From Maribacter litoralis (GTDB taxonomy: Bacteria > Bacteroidota > Bacteroidia > Flavobacteriales > Flavobacteriaceae), in NCBI RefSeq assembly GCF_003075045.1, contig NZ_QCZD01000001.1, positions 930,001 to 994,000 on the forward strand: a stretch of DNA of 64,000 bases, read 5' to 3'. The notes under the pieces were generated by a model that did no database searches, was not told the DNA's origin, and saw nothing but the letters and a program-made list of their open reading frames with translations. Of this stretch, positions 37,801-45,623 are shown piece by piece (the stretch's first letter is position 1; each line of letters starts with the position of its first letter). The translations under genes were made by a program, and so were the position numbers.

Positions 37801-38217
37801 AGGGAAATTATTGGGGAAGGTATTGATAATGCGCTTCAACTAAACGCCTATGAATTCGCAAGTGTTATTGTTAATTTTGAAGATGGAAATGCAAAACTAG
37901 CCCCACTTCCCTACCCTGCACAGTTCTCAAGTGTAAACGGTTTTGTTACAGGTGATTTTAATGCGGACGGACTTACGGATATTGTCTTAGCTGGAAATAA
38001 ATTCGAATCTGAAATTGAGACTACAAGAGCAGATGCTTCTGTCGGGTTAGTATTATTAGGCACAAAAGAAGGAAATTTTAAACCTCAAAACCGTTTGTCA
38101 AGCGGATTCTTTGCCCCTAAAAACGTAAAAGCATTAAAATCAATTGCACTGACCAACGGAAAAACAGGACTCCTGGTAGGTAATAATAATGACGAGATAC
38201 AACTATTCAAAAATTGA
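34882..38217 (+). CDS. FG-GAP/VCBS repeat and ASPIC/UnbV (CRTAC1-like) lipoprotein
   Basis: This 1111-residue lipoprotein has lipobox Cys25 followed by acidic residues, so it is probably surface-exposed. It carries many FG-GAP/VCBS calcium-binding-like repeats (for example DINNDGLSDIYFT, DVNADGLTDIYVC, DMDNDNDLDLYLT, DLDNDGDLDIIVN) in two propeller-like blocks. An ASPIC/UnbV domain around residues 530-610 contains VRGYLSSVEPIAHFGLG. Such proteins are frequent in marine Bacteroidetes polysaccharide loci. Their role is not settled; glycan or calcium-dependent binding is an inference. It is 6 bases upstream of the GH16 gene, so both are probably one transcript. Confidence 0.85.
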   Translation: MFLHRFLAAKTVIIVLLSSFLFYSCEDKEVAQKVKNTKETPLFKLVQPEDSGVKFKNTIEENFDNFFAIFNYVYNGAGVAIADINNDGLSDIYFTANEAPDRLYLNKGNFTFDDITDSANLSKQDGWHNGVVMADVNADGLTDIYVCRGGWQDTPQERSNLLYINQGDNTFKESAADYGLADEGFSVMASFFDMDNDNDLDLYLTNRPEHFFLNYQQVLAGKADENDFYRDKLFINNSGKFEEVGKQKGITSNFGYGLGLVTSDVDKDGQVDLFVANDYLERDYLYMNQGNGIFNEQLKSRFNHIPFYAMGVDIADLDNDGWEDIIQLEMMPEDYERSKTTMADMNTQLFANMKNNGFHYQYMHNMLQKNRGEGFFSDVSQYSGIAKTDWSWACLASDFDNDGLRDIFITNGFKRDIWDKDATIKFRQYMQSAEASQRTNEENAQHIISLFKQNKISNYLYKNDGDLKFTNMSKAWGLDQQSFSNGAATADLDNDGDLDIIVNNVDDPAFIYENLTNSKENGYLKIKLKGPATNKDGLGAKITLKINDSIQFHEFKTVRGYLSSVEPIAHFGLGDVTKIDSLTIGWPDGKEHQLHDIAANRTIIVDYKNALQPLEKSSTKETLFVDATSSSFSSVYKHQENEFDDFRIQVLLPHKLSNEGPCIAVGDINNDGLEDFYVGGATGSSGAIYYQTAKESFVKKDNAILSGDAKFEDVDAVFFDVDNDQDLDLYVVSGGNEFSENSPLLQDRLYLNDGKGNFITKKELIKSAESGGCVLPFDVDNDGDLDLFIGGRLVPAKYPKAPRSIILKNENGNFTDATAELAPELEFIGMVTDATYSDIDGDNNKELIVVGEWMPISAFKNNNGNLVNETHSYGLDKTNGWYNTVTAVDIDQDGSNELLVGNLGLNYKFTASEKKPFKVYASDFDQNGTNDIFLAKDYKGRQVPIRGLQCSSEQLPGLDRKFKTFTQFSKSNLREIIGEGIDNALQLNAYEFASVIVNFEDGNAKLAPLPYPAQFSSVNGFVTGDFNADGLTDIVLAGNKFESEIETTRADASVGLVLLGTKEGNFKPQNRLSSGFFAPKNVKALKSIALTNGKTGLLVGNNNDEIQLFKN

Positions 38218-38223
38218 TAAAAT

Positions 38224-39069
38224 ATGAAATCGATAAAAACACTATTCTTATTTACAGTCGTAATGTACTGTTTCAATTTAACAGCACAAGCTCCCCAACC
38301 TCCTAAAGGATATACTTGGGTACCAAATGATAAATTTACCGATGAATTTGAAGGAAATTCATTAGATACCAGTAAATGGTATGCTAGATCACCTTATTGG
38401 GTAGATGGTAGACCTCCGGCTACTTTTAGAGATTATTCCGTTTCTGTGAAAGATGGTAATCTCCAAATAAAAAATTCAGTTTTAGAGAACGACAAGAAAT
38501 ATAACATTGCGGGCGGTGCCGTAGCATCTGTAGCAAAAGATGCACTTTATGGCTATTTTGAAACCAGAATGAAAGCTTCTAGTATTAGTATGTCGTCTAC
38601 CTTTTGGCTAAAGAATAAACCAGACACCAAAGAATGTCCGTTTGAAGTACAGGAATTGGATATTGTAGAAGTTGTTGGTCAGCAAAAAACGGGTGTTGAC
38701 TTTAGAACCAAATTAAGATCGAATACACATACCTTTTATACCGATTGCGATGGAGTAAAAACAGTGAAGTCACAAAAAGGAGTCGTCTCTGAAATTAATC
38801 CGCCAGCAGATGAAGCGTATCATGTGTACGGTTGTTGGTGGGTAGATGCCAACACTATAAAGATTTATTTAGATGGCGAATACAGAACTACCATGAACCC
38901 TAGTACATTTTTTAGGGAAACACCGTTCAATAAACCAATGTACATGCATTTGGTAACCGAAACGTACAATTGGGAAACACCCCCAACACCAGAAGAATTA
39001 GCAGACGATACTAAAAACACCACCTATTATGATTGGGTACGTGCCTATACTTTAGTGCCAATTAAATAA
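38224..39069 (+). CDS. GH16 enzyme, probable beta-porphyranase or agarase
   Basis: This 281-residue protein has a signal peptide and then a single GH16 beta-jelly-roll. The catalytic signature is E144-L-D146-I-V-E149. The segments PPKGYTWVPNDKFTDEFEG, TFYTDCDG and TTYYDWVRAYTLVP, and the lack of any extra domain, resemble the porphyranase-type GH16 group. Porphyran or agar as substrate is likely from context, but the exact linkage cleaved is not readable. It lies between the FG-GAP lipoprotein and a sulfatase, with very short gaps (6 and 7 bases). Confidence 0.85.
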   Translation: MKSIKTLFLFTVVMYCFNLTAQAPQPPKGYTWVPNDKFTDEFEGNSLDTSKWYARSPYWVDGRPPATFRDYSVSVKDGNLQIKNSVLENDKKYNIAGGAVASVAKDALYGYFETRMKASSISMSSTFWLKNKPDTKECPFEVQELDIVEVVGQQKTGVDFRTKLRSNTHTFYTDCDGVKTVKSQKGVVSEINPPADEAYHVYGCWWVDANTIKIYLDGEYRTTMNPSTFFRETPFNKPMYMHLVTETYNWETPPTPEELADDTKNTTYYDWVRAYTLVPIK

Positions 39070-39076
39070 AAACAAC

Positions 39077-40597
39077 ATGCATCGATTACATCGTACAATC
39101 ACCCTCTTTACAATACTTTTCACTGTAGTTCTCAGTGCTCAGAAAAAGCCAAACGTAGTTGTTGTTTTAGTAGACGATTTAGGTCTTGGAGATGTATCGT
39201 ACTGCAGAAAAGCACATTCAGATTCTATTATTGTTGAAACTCCAGCCATAGATGCCTTAGCAGAAAACGGAGCCGTTTTTACAAATGCACATGCTCCCGC
39301 TGCACTTTGTGCACCATCACGATATGCGATAATGACCGGAAACCATTGTTATAGAAGTGATTCCCCATGGGGAGTTTGGGGTAGTTATGAAAAAAGCCCT
39401 ATCAAAAAAAACCAGCTAACACTTGCCAAACTTATGAAGCAAGCGGGTTACCAAACCGCCTTTTTTGGGAAATGGCATATTGGTGGTGATTTTCTTAGAA
39501 AAGATGACCCAAATACTATTTATCGAGGTCCAAGAAACAAACCCGAACTAGATGTAGATATCAAAAAAATTGTAGGTGGCGGACCACGCTATCAAGGGTT
39601 TGATTATGCGCTTTCTTTCCAAGCAGGTATTCAAGATGTGCCTTACGCGGTATATGAAGATAATGACATGATGCCTTTGGCGAAGGACTCGAAAATTACA
39701 TATATCTCCCAGGCAAAAATGGATAAGATTAGCGTGAAATTGGACAAAGCAGAAGGTTTAGGTGACAGTAATTGGAATCCGCATGACATGGGACCATTAT
39801 TGGTAAAAAAGGCAATGGATTATATTGATGCGAATGCACATAAAGACAAACCGTTCTTTATGTACTATTCCGCTCTAGCCGTTCATTTACCCCATACCCC
39901 AACCGATGAGTTAAATGGAATTAAAATAGCCGGCACCACACCTTCCAAACATCTTGACTTAGTAAAAGAGCTAGATGTACAAATACAAATGCTGATCGAT
40001 ACTTTAAAAAAGCAAGGTATTTATGATGACACCATCATTATGCTAACTTCTGATAATGGCGGACTTTTAAGAAAGAATACCTTAAAGTCTGGGCACCGAC
40101 CAAGTGATATTTATAGAGGTGGAAAAAACCAAGCTTATGAAGGCGGTAATCGTGTTCCGTTCATAATTTCTTGGAACAATCATTTTAAACACCAGATAAA
40201 TGAAAGTCCGGTTCTTGGTATTGATATTATGGCAACATTGGCTGAACTAAATCATATTGAGATTTCTGCTGACCAAGCTTTAGATTCATCTAGTTTATTA
40301 CCATTACTTGAAAATGAAACTGAAGATTTAGACAGGGTTATTTACACTCAAAGCGGCACAGGCAAAGAAGTTATGTTGATCAAAGATGGTTTTAAATTGA
40401 TTTTACAAGTGAACAAATCCGATAAAAGCAACCATACCCAAACACCGATTGCATTGTTCAATCTAAATGATAATCCAGGTGAATTAGAAGCGCAAAATTT
40501 GATTACAAAAGTACAATATCAACCAAAAATAAAAGAGTTGGCTACCCTTTACCATACCACAAGAAAAAGCGGAAGACCAACAACCTTCCGCTTCTAA
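39077..40597 (+). CDS. S1-family sulfatase
   Basis: This 506-residue exported sulfatase has a signal peptide (about 1-21) and an N-terminal metal-binding DD motif (VDDLGLGDV). The formylglycine site is Cys78 in CAPSR, needing maturation by a generating enzyme not found in this window. Further family motifs are GKWHIGGD (about 131) and LTSDNGG (about 324). It ends a plus-strand unit with GH16. It should remove sulfate from galactan oligosaccharides, for example L-galactose-6-sulfate of porphyran, but position specificity is unknown. The last codons overlap a hairpin that could end the convergent operon. Confidence 0.92.
   Translation: MHRLHRTITLFTILFTVVLSAQKKPNVVVVLVDDLGLGDVSYCRKAHSDSIIVETPAIDALAENGAVFTNAHAPAALCAPSRYAIMTGNHCYRSDSPWGVWGSYEKSPIKKNQLTLAKLMKQAGYQTAFFGKWHIGGDFLRKDDPNTIYRGPRNKPELDVDIKKIVGGGPRYQGFDYALSFQAGIQDVPYAVYEDNDMMPLAKDSKITYISQAKMDKISVKLDKAEGLGDSNWNPHDMGPLLVKKAMDYIDANAHKDKPFFMYYSALAVHLPHTPTDELNGIKIAGTTPSKHLDLVKELDVQIQMLIDTLKKQGIYDDTIIMLTSDNGGLLRKNTLKSGHRPSDIYRGGKNQAYEGGNRVPFIISWNNHFKHQINESPVLGIDIMATLAELNHIEISADQALDSSSLLPLLENETEDLDRVIYTQSGTGKEVMLIKDGFKLILQVNKSDKSNHTQTPIALFNLNDNPGELEAQNLITKVQYQPKIKELATLYHTTRKSGRPTTFRF
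40561..40592 (-). terminator. Intrinsic terminator inside the 3' end of the convergent sulfatase gene
   Basis: AAGCGGAAG at 40566-40574 pairs perfectly with CTTCCGCTT at 40584-40592 around a 9-base loop. Read on the minus strand the stem is followed by TTTTTCT. It lies 41 bases past the sugar-symporter stop, within the last codons of the plus-strand sulfatase. Confidence 0.75.
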
Positions 40598-40632
40598 TCA
40601 ATTAGCAATTCGCTAAATCAAACGAACTATTT

Positions 40633-41637
40633 TTATGAGATTCCGTTGGAGTAAGCAACTACTACAATACCGGCAATCATCAATGCTAAACCTGCATATA
40701 AAAAACCTTTAGCTTTTGAAGAGGCATTTAACCATTCTTTTGTAATCAACCCACTTATTATCGCCGTTGCTACCGATGATGTATTGAATATGGCATAACC
40801 CACAGTATTTCCTGAACTTCCTAATTTAAAAGCGGCATACGCAAACAACGCCGATGCTGCATAGTGAAAAACAGCCATAACCAATATTAAAACTACATTT
40901 TTACCAAACGCCGGTGTTTTAAAGTTGCCCCAAGCATCATTTTTGCTCAACTGCCACAAAAAATAAGCCGTCATAACTATTCCGCCACTTAAAAATATGG
41001 GAAACATAACCGCTACCGCAGTTACCCAATCGGCATTTCCTTGCGCTATACTTGCCTCATGCAAATATGGTCTTCCTGCAGCATTGGCATAACTAAAACC
41101 CGTTGCCAATAAACCACCTACCACGGCAATTAAAATACCGGTAACCATAGACCCCTTTTTATTACTCGTACCAGCATCTTCCTTTTCACGTAGAATACCT
41201 GCCCTACCATTTAGAATAACTCCTACTAACACTATTAGAATTCCTATTAAAATATAGGTAAGCACATTTGCAGGTGGTAATCCATCTTCAATAAATGGCA
41301 GTAATGATCCTACTAATATGATAGTTCCAATAAAGATGGAAAAACCTAAAGACAGACCAATGTGGTTAATGGCCTTACTCCACATCATAACTCCAATTCC
41401 CCATAAAAAACTGGTCAGTCCCATTTTTACCCAAATATCCATAGGCATGTTTCCAAATATTTCCCCAAACCCGTTTATGAGCGTCAAAGATGCTATTATA
41501 GGAACCACGAACATAGTGAGCAAAAAGAACAAACTCCATGTGTTTTCGTACTTAAAATCTTTGGTGAATTTTTCCGGTAGGGCATAAAGACCCAACATTA
41601 AACCGGCAAATATTGCCAGTAAGACTCCTTCTATCAT
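40633..41637 (-). CDS. RhaT-like sugar:proton symporter (10 TM)
   Basis: This 334-residue inner-membrane protein has about ten hydrophobic helices. It resembles the L-rhamnose/H+ symporter RhaT within the drug/metabolite transporter superfamily (GLMLGLYALPEKFTKDFKYEN, FLWGIGVMMWSKAINHIG, SSGNTVGYAIFNTSS). It probably carries a monosaccharide freed in the periplasm into the cytoplasm. L-galactose or an anhydro-galactose fits context, but the substrate is unproven. It is last in a minus operon with a mutarotase, sulfatase and GH117. Confidence 0.82.
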   Translation of the reverse strand: MIEGVLLAIFAGLMLGLYALPEKFTKDFKYENTWSLFFLLTMFVVPIIASLTLINGFGEIFGNMPMDIWVKMGLTSFLWGIGVMMWSKAINHIGLSLGFSIFIGTIILVGSLLPFIEDGLPPANVLTYILIGILIVLVGVILNGRAGILREKEDAGTSNKKGSMVTGILIAVVGGLLATGFSYANAAGRPYLHEASIAQGNADWVTAVAVMFPIFLSGGIVMTAYFLWQLSKNDAWGNFKTPAFGKNVVLILVMAVFHYAASALFAYAAFKLGSSGNTVGYAIFNTSSVATAIISGLITKEWLNASSKAKGFLYAGLALMIAGIVVVAYSNGIS

Positions 41638-41669
41638 ATTATCTTATTTTGGTTTAGTTCGTGTTAATT

Positions 41670-42713
41670 TTACCATCCAAATTTGAAAATGGTGGTGCTT
41701 TGATATGTTTCATCAGTATCTAAAATACTCTTGGGAGCATTAGAAATATTAGGTCCGTTAGGATAGCGGTGCGTTTCTAAACATAAGCCTCTATACTTTC
41801 CATACTGAAGCCCTGATTCGCGTTTTAATTCATCGGAAGTATATTTACCGGTGTAAAATAACATACCAGGTTCGGTTGTATAAACCTGTAAGCTTCTTCC
41901 ACTGGTTTCCTCTTCAATTTCAGCGACTTTATCTAGCTTAAAAGCTTTGTCATCAAATAGGTAATAATGCTCAAAGCCATCGCCCATTGCCTCATGCACA
42001 TCACCAATTAACTTTGGAGTCCTTAAATCATCCGGTTTATCAATAACTGATATATTTTCTCCAGTAGCCGCACCGGTTTCATCCCACACTTGTTTTTTAT
42101 CAGCAGCTATTTTTACGGAATGATGTAGCACATTGTCCTTAAAACCTGTTAGGTTAAAATAGGTATGATTGGTAATGGTAAATGGTGTTTTTTGGTCGGT
42201 CGTAGCCTTATACTCTATTTTTAATTCATTATCGGCAGTTAAGATAAAAGTAACCCAGACATCAACGTTGCCAGGAAAGCCTTCCTCTAAATGATTACTC
42301 CTAGTCTTCATGGTTACCGATGCCTCATTTTCATCAAAGGCTTCCACTGACCATAATTTCTTGTCAAAACCTATTCTACCGCCGTGTAAATTATTCTCTC
42401 CAACAATTTTATTAAGCTGATATTCTACACCTTCCAATGTAAACTTTGCCTCTTTTATTTGAGAACAATACCTACCAACCGTACCCCCAAAATATGGGGC
42501 ATTGCTTTTATAGGCATCAGAAAAATAACTTTCCAATTGGTCAAAACCACACACAATTTCCCCTTTTTCTCCATTTTTATCAGGAATTCTTATAGATGTA
42601 ATGGTTGCCCCATAGGTAGCTATTTTAACCTCTACGCCGTTATCATTATTAAGTGTAACCAACTCTATATCATCAGCTTCAATAGTTCCAAATTTCTGTA
42701 TACTTGTATTCAT
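41670..42713 (-). CDS. galM: Aldose 1-epimerase (galactose mutarotase)
   Basis: This 347-residue protein interconverts alpha and beta anomers of galactose-like sugars. GalM features are the NNLHGGRIGFDKKLW segment with a His, the NHTYFNLTG motif carrying the second catalytic His, and a C-terminal Glu in CLETHRYPNGPN. I chose the ATG at 42713 (MNTSIQKFG). An upstream in-frame ATG at 42758 would overlap the sulfatase. No signal peptide is visible. It lies between a sulfatase and the sugar symporter, matching a role in intracellular sugar handling. Confidence 0.92.
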   Translation of the reverse strand: MNTSIQKFGTIEADDIELVTLNNDNGVEVKIATYGATITSIRIPDKNGEKGEIVCGFDQLESYFSDAYKSNAPYFGGTVGRYCSQIKEAKFTLEGVEYQLNKIVGENNLHGGRIGFDKKLWSVEAFDENEASVTMKTRSNHLEEGFPGNVDVWVTFILTADNELKIEYKATTDQKTPFTITNHTYFNLTGFKDNVLHHSVKIAADKKQVWDETGAATGENISVIDKPDDLRTPKLIGDVHEAMGDGFEHYYLFDDKAFKLDKVAEIEEETSGRSLQVYTTEPGMLFYTGKYTSDELKRESGLQYGKYRGLCLETHRYPNGPNISNAPKSILDTDETYQSTTIFKFGW

Positions 42714-42726
42714 GAACTTAAACTTT

Positions 42727-44163
42727 CTAATTTCTAATTTTCGGAGCGCTAAAGGCATCCATTCTTTCCGCTACTTTACCTTCAAACTTGCGCTGTAGTT
42801 GCCATTTAGGACGCTCTAAGCCAAGCTCCCATTGAAATAGTTTTTTGTACAACACTCGTACTTTATCCGGATATGCCGATGCCAAATCATGCGCTTCAGC
42901 GATATCTTTAGAGAGATCATACAATTCTGCAGGGCGATCTGGATATCGTATTAACTTCCAATCTAATTCTCTAATAGCCCCTCTATTTTCTTTTTTCCAA
43001 AACAACGTGTTATGTGGTCTACCTAAATTTTTGCGTTCTAAAAAGGGTAATAAATTCACACCGTCTAGGTGTGCCATATCATCTACTTTTGCGCCAGCGA
43101 TAGCGCTAAAGGTTGGATACATATCCAATAATGAAATAGGGTAATCGTAGACAGTATTTTCTTTTAGGCGCCCTCTCCAAGAAATCAAGAAAGGAACCCT
43201 TATACCACCCTCTAAATGGTTTGCTTTCGTACCGCTTAACGGGGAGTTTATTGACGAATTCGTATCACTTGGCCCGCCGTTATCATTTGTAAAAACTATG
43301 ATGGTGTTGTCCAAAAGGTTCAACTTTTTTAATTGGTCTAACACCTTACCACAAGCTCTATCCATTGCCAATGTCATGGCTGCCAAAATTTTTCTTTTGC
43401 CTTTTAAATTAGGAAACTGCCTTAAATCTTCTTCCATGGCTTGCATTGGTGTATGCACCGCGTTAAACGATAGATAAACAAAGAAGGGTCGGTCTTTATG
43501 TTGAGCTATAAATTGATTGGTTTTATCTGCCAAATCATCGGTTAAATAACCGTTATGTTCCAAAAAATTACCGAAACCTTCCTCTAACCTATTTTCATCT
43601 TTATCTATTGGGTTGGTCTCATCAAAAGGCATAAAACTTCGTGATCCGCCCCTAAATCCGTAGAATTCGTCAAAACCTCTTTTGGTCGGATGAAATCTAT
43701 CTGCATTACCCATATGCCACTTTCCAAAAATAGTGGTAGTATAACCCAGCTCTTTCAGTTGATTACCAATTGTTTTTTGTTCTAACGGTAAACCCATATC
43801 ATCACCTGTAAGACCACTCAAACTCATGTATCCTGGCACATTATTTTCCTCGAAACCAAAACGCTGCTGATACATTCCAGTAAGAAAACCTGCTCTAGAA
43901 GGCCCGCAAACAGCTGCACTTACATAAGCTTGGGTACAGCGTATACTTATCTTGGCAAATTCATCTAATCTTGGTGTTTTAAACTCCTTACTTCCTTGAA
44001 AACCAAAATCGGCATAACCGGCATCATCCGAAAGAATAAAAATAATATTCGGCTTTTTCTGTGCAATCAGCCATTTTCCCATAACAAGAAAACCTAATAA
44101 TAGGACAGTGCTCAATTTTGAACACCATTTATTATAGTTTACCCTATGAACATTGGTTTTCAT
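42727..44163 (-). CDS. S1-family sulfatase
   Basis: This 478-residue sulfatase is probably exported (hydrophobic segment about 18-34, cleavage likely after LIAQ). The metal-site SDD motif is followed by the formylglycine Cys86 in CGPSR. Other motifs are GKWHMGNA (about 157) and FTNDNGGPSDTN (about 295). It is the second gene of the GH117-sulfatase-mutarotase-symporter operon, 15 bases after GH117. It should desulfate galactan fragments before or after GH117 action. Which sulfate it removes cannot be read. Confidence 0.92.
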   Translation of the reverse strand: MKTNVHRVNYNKWCSKLSTVLLLGFLVMGKWLIAQKKPNIIFILSDDAGYADFGFQGSKEFKTPRLDEFAKISIRCTQAYVSAAVCGPSRAGFLTGMYQQRFGFEENNVPGYMSLSGLTGDDMGLPLEQKTIGNQLKELGYTTTIFGKWHMGNADRFHPTKRGFDEFYGFRGGSRSFMPFDETNPIDKDENRLEEGFGNFLEHNGYLTDDLADKTNQFIAQHKDRPFFVYLSFNAVHTPMQAMEEDLRQFPNLKGKRKILAAMTLAMDRACGKVLDQLKKLNLLDNTIIVFTNDNGGPSDTNSSINSPLSGTKANHLEGGIRVPFLISWRGRLKENTVYDYPISLLDMYPTFSAIAGAKVDDMAHLDGVNLLPFLERKNLGRPHNTLFWKKENRGAIRELDWKLIRYPDRPAELYDLSKDIAEAHDLASAYPDKVRVLYKKLFQWELGLERPKWQLQRKFEGKVAERMDAFSAPKIRN

Positions 44164-44178
44164 ATCGAAAATACACTG

Positions 44179-45381
44179 TTAGTACTTCTTCTTTTTACGT
44201 GATGTAAATCGCATAATACTTTGGTAATCGCTACTGTTATACACGTGAGTCAACCCCCATTTCAATACCTCGGTAGGTTCTTTTTCGCTATCTACAGCCC
44301 TATTTAAGCCAATAGCATGTGGCGGACTTTGAATTACCGACATGATATTGAAATTTACACCGTCTTCTGCCCATTGTATTGTATTTTTCTCTGGTCCGTC
44401 AGTGGTTATTAAAGATGCTATACCACCGTCGTACGGCCATACGCAAATTTCATGACCGCTGTTACTGATAGGATTGTAAGGTGATTTTACATAAGGTCCT
44501 TTAGGATTGTCGGCTATTGCAACACCGTGTCTTATTTGGCGACCACCAAAAGTAATTTCTTCTCCCATTTGCTCTCCTTTATAATACAGATAGAATTTAC
44601 CATTGAAAGGTAAAATACATGGATCATGTACTTTATGACTATCAAAATCACCCTTTTTCTTAACGGCGAAGCGATCATTAGGGTCATCGCCTTCCCATAC
44701 ACCATTGTCTGCGGGACTTAAAATTGGTTCCTTACTTTTAGTCCAAGGTCCGTTAGGTGAAGTAGACCATGCCAAACCAATTTGATTTTTCACTCTTTTA
44801 TTATAAGGTGATTTAACGGTCTGGTAGCTTAGGTAGTACATGTCTTCATGCTTCATGATCTCTACCGTAAATACCGAGCGATCATCATATTCACCTTTTT
44901 TACCCCTTGCTACCGCTATACCTTCCTCTTTCCATGTAATACCATCTTCTGAAGTAGCATACCAGATATCGCAACGATCCCAAGGAAATACTTTTTCATT
45001 TTCTATATCACCATCAAAACCTTGAGTAGGTCCTACCCCTTTTGAGTACCACACATAGTATTTACCATCTTCCTTGATCATGGCACTTGGATCTCTTCTT
45101 ATAACACCTTCTTCATATGCTAAATCGCCTTTTAATGGTTCTAATTGATTAAATTCTAAAAACCACTCGTTTCCTAGATCAGTAGGCCAAGCCAATGCTC
45201 TTTTTGACGCAGCACTTAAATGGTCGACATCGGTTATACCCAAATGGTCAATTTGCTCTTGGGTAATAGACATATTGTCCTCTTTATTCTGATCAGTTTC
45301 GGATGTTTTTACTGTATTTTCTTGGCAACTTACGAATGCCGATAAAACATAAATACCTAGTAATGTTTTAATTATTCTCAT
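44179..45381 (-). CDS. GH117 family alpha-(anhydro)galactosidase lipoprotein, second copy
   Basis: This 400-residue lipoprotein (Cys19) keeps the GH117 signatures: helix motif SxAxxR (S56, A58, R61), RRDPS with Asp97 as probable base, and SGHE with His310-Glu311. It differs from the copy at 26428 in the helix region, in loops and in having a lipid anchor, so it may belong to another GH117 clade with a different substrate or location. It leads a minus operon with a sulfatase, galM and a symporter. Activity on 3,6-anhydro-L-galactose is plausible but not certain, because not all GH117 clades have known activity. Confidence 0.88.
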   Translation of the reverse strand: MRIIKTLLGIYVLSAFVSCQENTVKTSETDQNKEDNMSITQEQIDHLGITDVDHLSAASKRALAWPTDLGNEWFLEFNQLEPLKGDLAYEEGVIRRDPSAMIKEDGKYYVWYSKGVGPTQGFDGDIENEKVFPWDRCDIWYATSEDGITWKEEGIAVARGKKGEYDDRSVFTVEIMKHEDMYYLSYQTVKSPYNKRVKNQIGLAWSTSPNGPWTKSKEPILSPADNGVWEGDDPNDRFAVKKKGDFDSHKVHDPCILPFNGKFYLYYKGEQMGEEITFGGRQIRHGVAIADNPKGPYVKSPYNPISNSGHEICVWPYDGGIASLITTDGPEKNTIQWAEDGVNFNIMSVIQSPPHAIGLNRAVDSEKEPTEVLKWGLTHVYNSSDYQSIMRFTSRKKKKY

Positions 45382-45623
45382 TTATCAAATAAAAATTTAG
45401 ATTTAATTAATTTTTTTAGCAAAATAATTATGCATAATTCAAAGTGGGAATTTATAATACCATTCTGAATGTACCTTATTTTACAACTAGACATGAACTG
45501 TACAAACCATTAATACACTCAACAACAAATAGTTATACAATACACCGCCCAAGTATAATTAACTAAAACGCACCTAGCAATCACTAATTATTACCCTTAT
45601 AATCTTACCCAAATTACAGCATA

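Noticed and set aside
45382-45623. Possible small gene or RNA between GH117 and the sulfatase
   Set aside because: The 242 bases are AT-rich with no convincing start, stop or hairpin. They probably hold only the GH117 operon promoter.
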